Assembly (NCBI GenBank): GCA_900540205.1 | Contig: UQER01000023.1 | Location: forward strand, 1 to 44,276 | Direction of reading: 5' to 3' | Length of the DNA stretch: 44,276 nt | DNA from: an uncultured Porphyromonadaceae bacterium | GTDB taxonomy: Bacteria > Bacteroidota > Bacteroidia > Bacteroidales > Muribaculaceae | Shown here: positions 8,136-17,771 of the stretch, one piece after another | Numbering within the stretch: the stretch's first letter is position 1 | How the letters are laid out: each line of letters opens with the position of its first letter | The notes under the pieces: generated by a model | The model's database searches: none | What the model was told of the DNA's origin: nothing | What the model saw: the letters and a program-made list of their open reading frames with translations, nothing else | Position numbers and translations under genes: made by a program

Positions 8136-8951
8136 TCATTTCAATAATCTTCTATTACCGTTTTCACCACTTTCCAACACTCTCATCTGGTGAATGGCAA
8201 TGTGATTGAGTTTGATTAGTCTTTCTGACTGGGATAACCCCTGTTCAATGAATACAGCATTGAGGTTTTCCATATTCGAAAGGCATATAAGTTCGTTAAT
8301 TGTGGCATAATCGCGTATGTTTCCTTTTAGGTCCGGATTAGCCTCACGCCATTGCTTGGCCGTAATGCCGAACATCGCCACGTTCAGCACATCGGCTTCA
8401 TTGGCATAAATGATAGCCGCCTGCGCAGCAGTAACTTCCGTCGGGATAAGGTTCTGCTTTATGGCATCGGTATGTATGCGGTAGTTGATTTTCGACAACT
8501 CGCGTTTCACCGACCAACCCAACAACCGTTGTTCCTCTTCTTTAAGCCGCTGAAATTCTTTTACAAGATATAGTTCAAACTCTACAGACACCCAACTTGC
8601 AAACTTAAAAGCTATGTCCCGTTGTGCATACGTACCACCCTCTCTGCCCAACTTATTGATGATTCCTATGGCCCCTGTAAGCTCGACCCAACGGCTTGGA
8701 CTCATCGTAAACGAGTTAGATCCGGCCTCTTTCAAAATAGGGTCGAATTCGACCCCTTTAAAGGCTGGATTATTCAACGACTCCCACAATCCGAGGTATT
8801 CAAGCGTGTTTTTCACTCTCATCCAGTTTTTTACCACGTCTTTGGGCTCGACAGGATTTTTCTGACGGGCAATATCGGTGATACAGATATAATCTACGCC
8901 ATTTTTTGTAAGCGTTCTGATTGTGGTGTCTTTTACAACTAATTGTGCCAT
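8136..8951 (-). CDS. KilA-N domain protein (phage-derived DNA-binding protein)
   Basis: This 271-residue protein carries a KilA-N domain in its first 120 residues. The visible marks are YICITDIARQKN, VVKNWMRVKNTLEYLGLWE, the EGGTYAQRDIAFKFASWVS segment typical of the domain, and VEFELYLVKEFQRLKEEEQR, a helical stretch after it. The second half (ANEADVLNVAMFGITAKQWREANPDLKGN) is shared with many Bacteroidales KilA-N proteins of unknown role. KilA-N domains come from phages and large DNA viruses and bind DNA. The gene is AT-rich and isolated, next to a pseudogene, which suggests transfer. It has its own well-formed promoter (9027-9057). Whether it serves defence, regulation or a residual prophage function cannot be told. 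Confidence 0.87.
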   Translation of the reverse strand: MAQLVVKDTTIRTLTKNGVDYICITDIARQKNPVEPKDVVKNWMRVKNTLEYLGLWESLNNPAFKGVEFDPILKEAGSNSFTMSPSRWVELTGAIGIINKLGREGGTYAQRDIAFKFASWVSVEFELYLVKEFQRLKEEEQRLLGWSVKRELSKINYRIHTDAIKQNLIPTEVTAAQAAIIYANEADVLNVAMFGITAKQWREANPDLKGNIRDYATINELICLSNMENLNAVFIEQGLSQSERLIKLNHIAIHQMRVLESGENGNRRLLK

Positions 8952-9026
8952 TTGCGTTCGGATAACAGGAGATGATTACTTTACTTTTCCCAGCGGATAA
9001 AACAATGCAGATGCATTTAGATATTC

Positions 9027-9057
9027 CAAAATTACACATTTTTCGCTTACATACAAC
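9027..9057 (-). promoter_or_regulatory. Promoter of the KilA-N gene
   Basis: On the minus strand GTTG (9054-9057) is separated by 19 bases from TAATTTTG (9027-9034). Transcription should begin near 9020, about 70 bases before the ATG at 8951. A second -7-like box (TATCTTTG, 9114-9121) lies further upstream without a matching -33 box. Confidence 0.6.
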
Positions 9058-9134
9058 TCAATCAACTGAAAATCCGCATTTTTCACCAAATACATATTAG
9101 GGCCTCAGGATTACAAAGATAATGGTGCATAATT

Positions 9135-9166
9135 AAAGCGCAGACCCACGTGTGAATCTGCGCTTT
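9135..9166 (-). terminator. Terminator after the PPIase gene
   Basis: A perfect 10-base stem has arms AAAGCGCAGA (9135-9144) and TCTGCGCTTT (9157-9166) around a 12-base loop. It lies 36 bases past the stop of the minus-strand PPIase gene. Its A- and T-ended arms would let it work in both directions. Confidence 0.65.
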
Positions 9167-9201
9167 CTGTAGTTTACACCTTGAAATTATGTTCCAGGGG
9201 A

Positions 9202-11130
9202 TTATTTGGCTTTCTTGAGGACTTTCTTGTTGATTTTAGCAGGATATTGCTTCTTGAGCTCAGCCACCCACTGCTCCTCCAGATAGTTCTGATAGTCGCC
9301 GGTCACGGCTCCGCGCACATCGGCAGCCTCCTCCGGGTTGTCAAGAATCTTGGCAAGGTAAGGGAAATAGAAGGCCCACTTGGTTTTGGGCTGGGGTTTC
9401 TCTCCTCCGAAAGCAAGATAGTCGGTGATGGGATTGTCGCCCTTGGCGGCAATCACGCGCTCCACTTTGATGTCCTTGCCGAACTGTCGGCGCAATGCGG
9501 TGACCACTGAATCGGCCGGTTGAGGATTCGCATCGAGATAAGCCTTGGCGGCCTGGCTTACCGAGTCGCTGTTGGCAAACACGATGAAGCTTTTGAAGCG
9601 GGGTTTGTCCCATGCATATGCATCGCGGTGCGTGCGGAAGTAGTTTTCAAGTCCCTCCTTGTCCTGCTTTGCGCGTGTCCATACATTGCGGTCGCTCACC
9701 TCGAAAAGGAGCATTCCGTCGCGGTATTCGTTCAGCAGGTTACGGTAGTCGGCGTTGGTGGCGGCAAGATTGTTGCGCTCTGCCTCGATTACGGCTGCAT
9801 CCAGGGCATTCATCACATTCTGGCGGAAGGCTGCTGCCTGATTGGTTGCCGAACCGACATAGGGGGCAGTGGTTTCGCTCACGATTTCCGAAAGAGGAAT
9901 CTCCTGCTTGTCCACCACGGCCACTGTACGGTTGTCTGTGATGTAACGTGCCATCAAGGTTGAATCGAGGCCGCCGTTATTCACAATCTCCGATTCAATC
10001 ACATCGAGATTACGGATATCGGGCTTGGCGCCGTAGAGGGCCTTGAGCTGTTCGAGCTTGCGTTTGCGGGGCCATGTGGAACGTTCGTCGGAAGCTATCA
10101 CCTTCTTGATATTGGGGGTCAACGCCTCCTTGGTGTCGATGCCGCGGCTGTCAAGCTTATGTATGATGTGATAACCATAGGCGGTTTTCACCGGCTCGGA
10201 GATTTCACCCTTTTTAAGTGCATAGGCCGCATGCTCGAATTCGGGCACCATCTGATTGATGCCGAACCAGGGGAGTTTTCCGCCGTTGCGTTTCGAACCG
10301 GGATCTTCCGATTCACGTGCAGCCATCTCGGCAAAATCAGCGCCTGCCACAAGCAGTGTGCGCAGCGAGTCGGTCTGCATGCGCTTGTGTTCGGCCGCCT
10401 CAGGCGAAAGGCCCTGAGTGAGTTTGAGAATATGCTCCACAAGCACCTGACCGCTGGCCGGACGCACATTGTGCACCTTCACGATGTGGAAGCCGAACGG
10501 GGTCTCGATTACGGGAGAAATCTGCCCCACGGGAGTGGTGTATGCTGCATCCTCGAACACATAAGGATAGACACCGGCGGTGATGTAGCCCATGTGTCCG
10601 CTGTTGCGGCTCACACCCGGATCAATGGAAAAGCGCTGCGCGAGCTGTCCGAAATCGGCACCTGCAAGCAGGGCTGTGCGGATGGAGTCGAGACGCTGGC
10701 GCTGTGCCTGGGGGTCAACACCTTTGCCGCGCGATGCAAGCATGATGTGACTCACATCCACCTCTGTTTTCATACGTTCATAGATGGCGTTCACCAGACT
10801 GTCCTCCACCTCTTTCACCTCGAGATAGGGCTCGGACAGGTCACGGCGGTAGCCGTCGAATTCGTTACGGAACGCCTCCGTGCGGTCAATTCCCTCCGCC
10901 TCGGCGGCAGCCACCTTCTGTTTGTAGGTCACAAACATGTCAAGATATTCCTCAATGGACTGAGGAGCCACCTGCTGCGACTGGTTCTTGTGATAGAGAT
11001 ACTCGAATTCACCGAGCGTCACAGGCTTCTTATTGATGGTCATCAGCACTTCGTCGCCGGCATTTCCCTTACCGGCCACCGCCATTGCAGTCGCTACGGC
11101 AACTGCGAGCAGCATCATGGATTTATTCAT
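9202..11130 (-). CDS. Periplasmic peptidyl-prolyl isomerase with two parvulin domains (SurA/PpiC-like)
   Basis: This 642-residue protein has a cleavable signal peptide (MNKSMMLLAVAVATAMAVAG) and then a helical chaperone-like region. Two parvulin domains lie at about 122-222 and 228-327. The first has VDVSHIML, GADFGQLAQRFS, DPGVSRNSGHMGY and FGFHIVKV; the second has VEHIL, GADFAEMAARESEDPGSKRNGG and YGYHIIHK. The remaining 300 residues are helical with a basic end (KKQYPAKINKKVLKKAK). This resembles SurA-type folding factors that help outer membrane proteins, such as the SusC porins in this window, to fold. It is transcribed divergently from the SusR-like regulator, with 117 bases between them. 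A TATGTTTG -7 box lies at 11161-11168. The link to outer membrane assembly is inferred from the family. Confidence 0.92.
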   Translation of the reverse strand: MNKSMMLLAVAVATAMAVAGKGNAGDEVLMTINKKPVTLGEFEYLYHKNQSQQVAPQSIEEYLDMFVTYKQKVAAAEAEGIDRTEAFRNEFDGYRRDLSEPYLEVKEVEDSLVNAIYERMKTEVDVSHIMLASRGKGVDPQAQRQRLDSIRTALLAGADFGQLAQRFSIDPGVSRNSGHMGYITAGVYPYVFEDAAYTTPVGQISPVIETPFGFHIVKVHNVRPASGQVLVEHILKLTQGLSPEAAEHKRMQTDSLRTLLVAGADFAEMAARESEDPGSKRNGGKLPWFGINQMVPEFEHAAYALKKGEISEPVKTAYGYHIIHKLDSRGIDTKEALTPNIKKVIASDERSTWPRKRKLEQLKALYGAKPDIRNLDVIESEIVNNGGLDSTLMARYITDNRTVAVVDKQEIPLSEIVSETTAPYVGSATNQAAAFRQNVMNALDAAVIEAERNNLAATNADYRNLLNEYRDGMLLFEVSDRNVWTRAKQDKEGLENYFRTHRDAYAWDKPRFKSFIVFANSDSVSQAAKAYLDANPQPADSVVTALRRQFGKDIKVERVIAAKGDNPITDYLAFGGEKPQPKTKWAFYFPYLAKILDNPEEAADVRGAVTGDYQNYLEEQWVAELKKQYPAKINKKVLKKAK

Positions 11131-11160
11131 GAGTCGTAGATGAAAATATTATATTCCTAA

Positions 11161-11168
11161 CAAACATA
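11161..11168 (-). promoter_or_regulatory. -7 promoter box of the PPIase gene
   Basis: TATGTTTG on the minus strand matches TAnnTTTG and lies 31 bases before the ATG at 11130. No convincing -33 box is present at the usual distance, so this is a partial match. Confidence 0.4.
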
Positions 11169-11232
11169 ACGTGGCGCCGCTCTTTTTATTGCGTATATGG
11201 CAAGCGTGTGCCTTACATGTGAAAAATTTTTG

Positions 11233-11240
11233 TAATTTTG
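11233..11240 (+). promoter_or_regulatory. -7 promoter box directly before the SusR-like gene
   Basis: TAATTTTG matches TAnnTTTG and ends only 7 bases before the ATG at 11248. If it is used, transcription would start at or one base before the start codon, giving a leaderless mRNA. No good -33 box is seen; a TGTG lies 22 bases upstream. Confidence 0.45.
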
Positions 11241-11247
11241 CCATATC

Positions 11248-12915
11248 ATGCTACGGAAACTCGTAATAGCCGGCATCATGGCATGCCTTCTGGCAGCTCA
11301 TGCGAGCGCCGCATCTTCTGCCCACACAATTGATTCGCTCATGAATCAGTTGGATAAAGTGCTGTCTGAACGGCAGATATACATTGACCAGAAAGAAGCC
11401 CGTCTGGCACAGCTGCGCCTCAAGGCCGACTCCATCCCCGACGCCCGCGATCGGTTTGACGCCCTCGGAGCACTCATGGACGAATATCTACCGTTCAACA
11501 CCGACTCGGCATTCACCCTTAGTCTCGAACGCGAACGGATAGCCACAGCCCTCGCCGACTCCGTGCTGCTGATGAACGCACGCATGAACCAGGCCAACAT
11601 ACTCAACGCCACGGCTATGTACAAAGAGTGCGCCGACCTTATGAAACCCATCCGGCTCGAGCAGCTTCCCGATTATTTGCACCCGTTTTATTTCCATATA
11701 AAACGTACCGTCTACGGACGTCTGGCCGACTATGCCGCCTTCGAGCCTGAGCGACAACGCTACAGAAGGCTCACCGACATGTACCGCGATTCGCTCCTGG
11801 CTGTCAACGATCCTGATTCGCTCACATGGACCATCATCAAGGCCGACAAGCTCAACGCCAACGGGCATCCGGCCGATGCCGTGGCAATCCTCAAGAAATA
11901 CCGGGAAGACCATAATCTGGCAGTACACGGCCTGGCCATATGCGCATGGACCCTGTCGGAATCCTACTCCCTTCTGGGTGACACTGAAAATCAGAAAAAA
12001 GAGCTGCTCATATCGTCGATAGCCGACATGAAGTCGGCCGTGCGCGAATATGTGGCGCTCCGCCAACTGGCATTCCTTCTATATAAGGAAGGCGACCTGG
12101 AGCGCTCCTACAGATTCCTTACAATTGCCGTGGACGACGCCACCAAATGCAACGCCCGTCAGCGCATCATCGAACTGAACGCGTTTTATCCCGTCATCAA
12201 TAATATTTATGTAGACAAAATCCAGTCGCAGAAACGGATGCTCACATGGGCCATCCTTATCATCACCGTGCTGACCCTGGTGTTGCTGGCGCTGCTCACC
12301 TACACCCGCAAGCAGATGAAGAAGGTGGCCGAAGCGCGCAAAACCATACAGGAAGCCTACGAACGGCTCAACGAACTCAACGCCGAACTGCAGAAATCCA
12401 ACCGCAATCTGCACGACGCCAACCGCGACATAGCAGAAATTTCCGAGTTGAAAGAGGTTTACATCGGCCGCTACATGGACCAGTGTCTGGAGTATATCGA
12501 CAAGCTTGATCTCTACCGCAAATCGCTGGGCAAACTCTATAATACCGGAAAGACAGCCGAACTTGTCAAAGCCCTTAAATCCACCACACCCATCGACAAC
12601 GAGCTGAAAGCGTTCTACGACCAGTTCGACCAGACGTTCCTCAGCCTTTTCCCTACATTTGTGGAAGATTTCAACCAGTTGCTGCAACCGCAGGAAGCCA
12701 TTATCCCCAAGAAAGAGGGCACACTCAACACCGAACTGCGCATCTTCGCGCTGATACGCCTCGGCATCACCGACAGCGACAGCATAGCCAAGTTCCTGCG
12801 TTATTCGCTCACCACAATCTATAATTACCGGACCAAAGTGCGCAACAAAGCCAAAGGCGACCGCAACCAGCTCGAACAGGAAGTGATAAAACTCGGCCGC
12901 CGCAACGATGCCTGA
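11248..12915 (+). CDS. SusR-like membrane-bound transcriptional regulator of the glucan locus
   Basis: This 555-residue protein has the layout of the Bacteroides SusR family (DUF6377-type). A signal peptide (MLRKLVIAGIMACLLAAHASA) leads to a periplasmic sensor of helical repeats (about 25-325), then one membrane helix (332-353, LTWAILIITVLTLVLLALLTY). A cytoplasmic coiled coil (355-410) and a C-terminal helix-turn-helix (about 485-540) follow, with FALIRLGITDSDSIAKFL and YSLTTIYNYRTKVRNKAKG, which resembles LuxR-type recognition helices. Such proteins sense an oligosaccharide in the periplasm and activate the adjacent susC-like operon. It lies 318 bases upstream of that operon on the same strand and ends at its own weak terminator. 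By context the signal is probably an alpha-1,6-linked gluco-oligosaccharide. A start at 11278 is possible but would remove the charged start of the signal peptide. Confidence 0.85.
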   Translation: MLRKLVIAGIMACLLAAHASAASSAHTIDSLMNQLDKVLSERQIYIDQKEARLAQLRLKADSIPDARDRFDALGALMDEYLPFNTDSAFTLSLERERIATALADSVLLMNARMNQANILNATAMYKECADLMKPIRLEQLPDYLHPFYFHIKRTVYGRLADYAAFEPERQRYRRLTDMYRDSLLAVNDPDSLTWTIIKADKLNANGHPADAVAILKKYREDHNLAVHGLAICAWTLSESYSLLGDTENQKKELLISSIADMKSAVREYVALRQLAFLLYKEGDLERSYRFLTIAVDDATKCNARQRIIELNAFYPVINNIYVDKIQSQKRMLTWAILIITVLTLVLLALLTYTRKQMKKVAEARKTIQEAYERLNELNAELQKSNRNLHDANRDIAEISELKEVYIGRYMDQCLEYIDKLDLYRKSLGKLYNTGKTAELVKALKSTTPIDNELKAFYDQFDQTFLSLFPTFVEDFNQLLQPQEAIIPKKEGTLNTELRIFALIRLGITDSDSIAKFLRYSLTTIYNYRTKVRNKAKGDRNQLEQEVIKLGRRNDA

Positions 12916-12986
12916 TTTAATTTCCGTTCACACTCCATGACACTTCCGGAGTGCCTCATCAACCGGACACGCCGGCGCATTTTCTT

Positions 12987-13007
12987 GCAGGAGATGCTCC
13001 TTTTTTT
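12987..13007 (+). terminator. Probable terminator of the SusR-like gene
   Basis: A short stem AGGAG (12989-12993) and CTCCT (12997-13001) with a 3-base loop is followed by a run of seven T residues starting at 13001. It is a weak stem with a good U-tract, 70 bases after the stop. An additional inverted repeat (CACTCC 12931-12936 and GGAGTG 12948-12953) lies upstream. Confidence 0.5.
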
Positions 13008-13115
13008 GTATTTTCCACTCCATGAGCACTACTTATTATCGACTCTTCGTAAAGCATAACCACCTATAAACAAAACAACTAAACATCAAATATCACTATA
13101 TTTTCAATACATGGA

Positions 13116-13147
13116 GTTGACATGGGCTGTTTCAACTTATAACTTTG
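13116..13147 (+). promoter_or_regulatory. Promoter of the susC-like operon, with AT-rich leader to 13233
   Basis: GTTG (13116-13119) is followed by 20 bases and TAACTTTG (13140-13147). Transcription should start near 13154, leaving an AT-rich, unstructured leader of about 80 bases. The stretch from 13008 to 13115 just upstream is where an activator site for the SusR-like protein should lie; I found no clear inverted or direct repeat in it. Confidence 0.7.
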
Positions 13148-13233
13148 CGATACAAACACCAAATTAAATCTAATTACCATCAATAAATCTAAATATCATT
13201 TAATCACAATAATTAAATCCTAATATCAAAAAC

Positions 13234-16200
13234 ATGGCAACCAAAAACAACAGATTTCACCATCTGTTCCTGTTGCTGCTGTTTGTTGTCGGCACACAAC
13301 TGCTGTCGGCGCAACAGATAAGCATAACGGGAACGGTAACGGACCAGAACGGCGACCCGATCATAGGCGCCAGTGTTATCGCAGACAACTCCGGCAACGG
13401 CACGGCCACCGACATCGACGGCCAGTACACCATCAAAGCCGATCCCCTGGGGCAGCTGCGCTTCTCCTACATCGGCTACTCCTCGCAGACCGTCAACATT
13501 GAAGGCCGCAGCACCATCAACGTGACCATGACCGAAAACGAATCGATGCTCGACGAAGTGGTGGTGATCGGTTATGGTACATTAAAGAAAAGCGACCTCA
13601 CCGGAGCCGTATCGTCGCTCGGCGCCAAGGACATCAAGGACGTGCCTGTAAACAACGTTGGTCAGGCCATCCAGGGTAAGATTGCCGGTGTCAACATCGT
13701 GGGCGGCAACAAACCCGGCGACAACGTCACCATCAAAGTGCGCGGCCTCGGTTCAATCATGAACTGCGACCCCCTTGTAGTAATCGACGGTGTGCCCACC
13801 GACCTTGGTCTGAACAACCTCAACCCGCAGGACATAGAGCGCCTCGATGTGCTCAAGGACGCCTCGGCCACAGCCATCTACGGTTCGCGCGGCGCCAACG
13901 GCGTGGTCATGATCACCACCCGCAAGGGCGTCACCGGCACCTCGCGCCTGTCCGTATCGGTCAACGCCGCATTCTCCAACGCCTCCAAGAAGATGAACCT
14001 GCTCGACGCCGCAGGCTACGCGGCACTGAGCAACGACATGCTTTCGCAGGCCGGACACAACACCAACCCCGACTGGGCCGACCCCTCCACTCTCACACGG
14101 TCGACAAACTGGGTTGACGAACTGCTGCAGACCGGCGTGATGCAGAACTACAACGTGAGCTACTCCGGCGGAAACGACAAGGCACACTACTATTTCTCGG
14201 CCGGATTCCTCGACCAGAGCGGCATTGTACGCAACGTTGACTACCGCCGCTTCACCATCCAGAGCAACAACGACGTGAAGCTCAAAAGCTGGCTCAAACT
14301 CTCCAACAACCTCCTTTTCAGCGCCGACGTGAAAAAATCCGGTTCCTACAGCATGTGGGACGCCATGCAGGCACTCCCCACCTTCCCTGTGAAGACCGAC
14401 GACGGCCAGTGGAGCGGCCCCTCGGGCAACTCCGAATGGTACGGCAGCGTGCGCAACCCGATAGGCACAAACGAAATGAACCGCAGCAAAACCAACGGCT
14501 ACAACCTCCTTGCCAACGTGGCAGCCGACATCACTTTCACCCCCTGGCTTCAATTCCGCTCGCTGTTCGGTTTCGACGGCAAATTCTTCTTCGACGAATC
14601 GTTCACACCGAAATATGACTGGAAGCCCACTCCCGTTGAGGAGAGCACTCAGTACCAGTCGTCGAACCGCAACTTCACCTACCTGTGGGACAACTATTTC
14701 ACATTCGACTACACCTTCGCAAAGAAGCACTCGCTCAACGTGATGGCCGGTATGTCGGCACAGTGGAACCACGCTTACTGGATGAACGGCCAGATGAACG
14801 GCTTCCTGTTCGACAACGTGCACCAGCTTGAGAACGGCGAGAAAATCAACGACCTCGCAGGCTCGCAGAATGAATGGGCACTCCTCTCCTACATGGCGCG
14901 TGCCAACTACTCTTACGACAACAAATACCTCCTCACCGCCACCGTGCGCCGCGACGGCTCGAGCCGCTTCGGCAAGAACCACCGCTGGGGCACATTCCCC
15001 TCGGCATCGGCTGCATGGCGCATCTCGGCCGAGGATTTCTTCCCTGAGGATATCGCGGTGAACGACCTCAAACTCCGCCTGGGCTACGGTAAGACCGGTT
15101 CGCAGGCATCGGTGGGCAACTACGACCACATCCAGACACTCGTCACCCTGCTCTACCCCTTCGGCACATCGCTCGACAACGCCGAACAGTCAGCCCTCTA
15201 TTCGCAGGTGCTCGCCAACTCGTCGATACACTGGGAGGAAATCGAGCAGTTCAACGCCGGTGTTGACGTATCGCTGCTCAATTCCCGCATCAACGTGTCG
15301 CTCGACGGCTATATCAAGAACACCAACTCCATGCTTGTAAAGGCAGCATTCCCCATCACCACCGGTTTTGAGGACACCTTCGACACCTATATCAACGCCG
15401 GCAAGGTGCGCAACATCGGATGGGAACTCACCGCCAACTCCGTAAACCTCACAGGCGAACTGGGCTGGGAAACCAACCTCACCGTAACCTACAACAAGAA
15501 TAAAATCAAGGACCTCAACAGTGACACACCGCTGTGGCGCAACCAGTTCGGCGGTGCCTACGCCACCATGCTGGCCGCCGACTTCCCCATGAACGTGTTC
15601 TACGGCTATGTAACCGACGGCGTGTTCCAGACTGCCGACGAGATCCGTGCACACGCCGTGCAGCCCGGTGCCGAACCCGGTGACATCCGTTTCCGCGACC
15701 TCAACAACGACGGTGTCATCAACGACGACGACCGCACCGTGATCGGCAACCCCAACCCCACTTGGCTCTTCTCCATGAACAACCGCTTCACCTACAAAGG
15801 CTTCGAGCTGTCGATATTCCTGCAGGGCGTTGCCGGCAACAAAATCTACAACCGCACACGCTCGGCCATGGAAAGCATGTCGGCCGCCTACAACCAGTAT
15901 GCATCCACAGCCGACCGCTGGACAGGCCCCGGCACATCGTTTGAAATGCCCCGCGCCGTGTGGGCCGACCCCAACGGCAACAACCGCATCAGCGACCGCT
16001 GGGTTGAAAACGGAGCCTACCTGCGCCTCAAGAACATCACACTGGCCTACAACTTCCCCGCACGACTGCTCGACCGCATCGGCTTCGAACAGGCACGCGT
16101 AATCTTCTCGTGCGAGAACGTGGCCACCATCACAGGCTACAAGGGTCTGGACCCCGAAGTGGGCATCGACGGCATCGACTATTCGAGCTTCCCGCCTGCA

Positions 16201-16236
16201 CGCACATTCAATGTAGGACTTTCATTCAACTTCTAA
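13234..16236 (+). CDS. SusC-family TonB-dependent outer membrane transporter
   Basis: This 1000-residue protein imports oligosaccharides across the outer membrane with energy from TonB. After a signal peptide (about 1-27, ending LLSAQQ) come a carboxypeptidase-D-like beta-sandwich domain (ISITGTVTDQNGDPIIGASV, about 29-110), the TonB box region (LDEVVVIGYGT), the plug domain (DLTGAVSSL, PVNNVGQAIQGKIAGVNI, DASATAIYGSRGANGVVMITT) and the 22-strand barrel. It ends in FNVGLSFNF, whose aromatic last residue is the usual signal for barrel assembly. It is the first gene of the operon and sits 15 bases before the SusD partner. The substrate, probably dextran oligosaccharides, is inferred from the downstream GH66 enzyme. 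Confidence 0.96.
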   Translation: MATKNNRFHHLFLLLLFVVGTQLLSAQQISITGTVTDQNGDPIIGASVIADNSGNGTATDIDGQYTIKADPLGQLRFSYIGYSSQTVNIEGRSTINVTMTENESMLDEVVVIGYGTLKKSDLTGAVSSLGAKDIKDVPVNNVGQAIQGKIAGVNIVGGNKPGDNVTIKVRGLGSIMNCDPLVVIDGVPTDLGLNNLNPQDIERLDVLKDASATAIYGSRGANGVVMITTRKGVTGTSRLSVSVNAAFSNASKKMNLLDAAGYAALSNDMLSQAGHNTNPDWADPSTLTRSTNWVDELLQTGVMQNYNVSYSGGNDKAHYYFSAGFLDQSGIVRNVDYRRFTIQSNNDVKLKSWLKLSNNLLFSADVKKSGSYSMWDAMQALPTFPVKTDDGQWSGPSGNSEWYGSVRNPIGTNEMNRSKTNGYNLLANVAADITFTPWLQFRSLFGFDGKFFFDESFTPKYDWKPTPVEESTQYQSSNRNFTYLWDNYFTFDYTFAKKHSLNVMAGMSAQWNHAYWMNGQMNGFLFDNVHQLENGEKINDLAGSQNEWALLSYMARANYSYDNKYLLTATVRRDGSSRFGKNHRWGTFPSASAAWRISAEDFFPEDIAVNDLKLRLGYGKTGSQASVGNYDHIQTLVTLLYPFGTSLDNAEQSALYSQVLANSSIHWEEIEQFNAGVDVSLLNSRINVSLDGYIKNTNSMLVKAAFPITTGFEDTFDTYINAGKVRNIGWELTANSVNLTGELGWETNLTVTYNKNKIKDLNSDTPLWRNQFGGAYATMLAADFPMNVFYGYVTDGVFQTADEIRAHAVQPGAEPGDIRFRDLNNDGVINDDDRTVIGNPNPTWLFSMNNRFTYKGFELSIFLQGVAGNKIYNRTRSAMESMSAAYNQYASTADRWTGPGTSFEMPRAVWADPNGNNRISDRWVENGAYLRLKNITLAYNFPARLLDRIGFEQARVIFSCENVATITGYKGLDPEVGIDGIDYSSFPPARTFNVGLSFNF

Positions 16237-16251
16237 CCGCAATTCCGACTC

Positions 16252-17748
16252 ATGAAAAAACTGATATATCCGCTGACAGCGCTCCTGCTGGCTGCGTCCT
16301 TCACCTCCTGTGAAGATTTCCTTGACAAGACACCATACGACCGCGTCGACCCGCAGACCAACGTGACCGACGATGTGGCCGTAGCCATGGCCAACGCCTG
16401 CTATATCCCTCTCCGCTCCTCCAATCTCTACAACCAGCGCATATGGTCGCTCGACATCGTTGCCGGCAACTCCAACGTTGGCGCCGGAGGTGGCGACGAC
16501 GGTATAGAAACCATCCAGGCAGCCAATTTCACCACTCTCAGCGACAATGCCATGGCCCTGTACATGTGGCGCTCACCCTGGATCGGCATCGCACAGTGCA
16601 ACAACCTCATCAGCGCCCTCAACAGCTCGGACGCCGTGAGCGACGACATCCGTGAACGCTCAATGGGCGAGGCCCTCTTCCTCCGCGCACACTATTACTA
16701 CCTGCTCGCACGCCTGTACGGCGGTGTGCCTATGCGCCTTGAGCCGTATGACCCCGACACTTCGAGCGCCATTGCACGCACATCGCTCGACGAGACCTAC
16801 CGCCAGATCATCGACGACTGCTCGCAGGCCATCAACCTGCTTCCCCCCAAGTATGAATACGACGACCATCAGAAAGGCCGCGCATGTCAGGAGGCCGCAA
16901 TGTACATGCTTGCCGACATTTATCTGACACTCGCACCCTCCAACCCCTCGCTCTACAATGAGGTGATCGACCTCTGCGACGAAATCACCGCCCTTGGCTA
17001 CGATCTGGCCAACTGCCCCTATGCCGACAACTTCAACTGCCCCGTGCGCAACGGTGCCGAATCGATTTTCGAGGTACAGTATTCCGGCAGTACCGAATCA
17101 GACTTCTGGGGCAATACCCCCTATGCATCATGGCTCTCCACATTCATGGGTCCGCGCGGCTCGGGTCTGGTGGCAGGCTCTTGGGGATGGAACCAGCCCA
17201 CACAGGAGTTCATGGACCAGTATGAGGAAGGCGACCTGCGCAAACCCATAACCGTGTTCTATGAAGGATGCCCCGACTGGGAAGGCAAAGCCTACCGCCC
17301 CCAATGGTCGAACACCGGCTACAACGTGCGCAAATTCCTTGTATCTAAGGACATTTCTCCCGAAACCGACACCAGCCCCGCCAACTTCGTGGTCTACCGC
17401 TATGCAGGCGTGCTGCTGATGCAGGCCGAAGCGTTCAACGAGCTCAACCAGACCACCAATGCCCGTGGCCCCATCAACATCGTGCGTCACCGCGCCGGAC
17501 TGGCACCTCTCCCATCCACAATCTCCAAAACCGACATGCGTGAGGCCATTATCCACGAGCGCCGCATGGAGCTGGCATTCGAAGGACACCGCTGGTTCGA
17601 CCTCATCCGCATCGACAACGGCAACTACGCCCTCGATTTCCTGCACTCCATCGGCAAGACAAACGCCACCAAGGAGCGTCTGCTCTTCCCCATCCCGCAG
17701 ACTGAAATCGATGCCAACCCCCTCATGACCCAGAATCCCGGTTATTAA
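16252..17748 (+). CDS. SusD-family surface glycan-binding lipoprotein
   Basis: This 498-residue lipoprotein forms the lid of the SusC channel. Its signal ends at Cys20 (LAASFTSCEDFLDKTP), followed by the acidic, surface-directing EDFLDK. The SusD/RagB pattern is clear: an N-terminal region (TNVTDDVAVAMANACY), helical TPR units (MGEALFLRAHYYYLLARLYG), and the C-terminal family motif MREAIIHERRMELAFEGHRWFDLIR. It follows the susC-like gene by 15 bases and is surely co-transcribed. The length is normal. It captures glycan at the surface and delivers it to the transporter. Confidence 0.96.
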   Translation: MKKLIYPLTALLLAASFTSCEDFLDKTPYDRVDPQTNVTDDVAVAMANACYIPLRSSNLYNQRIWSLDIVAGNSNVGAGGGDDGIETIQAANFTTLSDNAMALYMWRSPWIGIAQCNNLISALNSSDAVSDDIRERSMGEALFLRAHYYYLLARLYGGVPMRLEPYDPDTSSAIARTSLDETYRQIIDDCSQAINLLPPKYEYDDHQKGRACQEAAMYMLADIYLTLAPSNPSLYNEVIDLCDEITALGYDLANCPYADNFNCPVRNGAESIFEVQYSGSTESDFWGNTPYASWLSTFMGPRGSGLVAGSWGWNQPTQEFMDQYEEGDLRKPITVFYEGCPDWEGKAYRPQWSNTGYNVRKFLVSKDISPETDTSPANFVVYRYAGVLLMQAEAFNELNQTTNARGPINIVRHRAGLAPLPSTISKTDMREAIIHERRMELAFEGHRWFDLIRIDNGNYALDFLHSIGKTNATKERLLFPIPQTEIDANPLMTQNPGY

Positions 17749-17771
17749 TTTCTCAAACCACAGACACAGAC

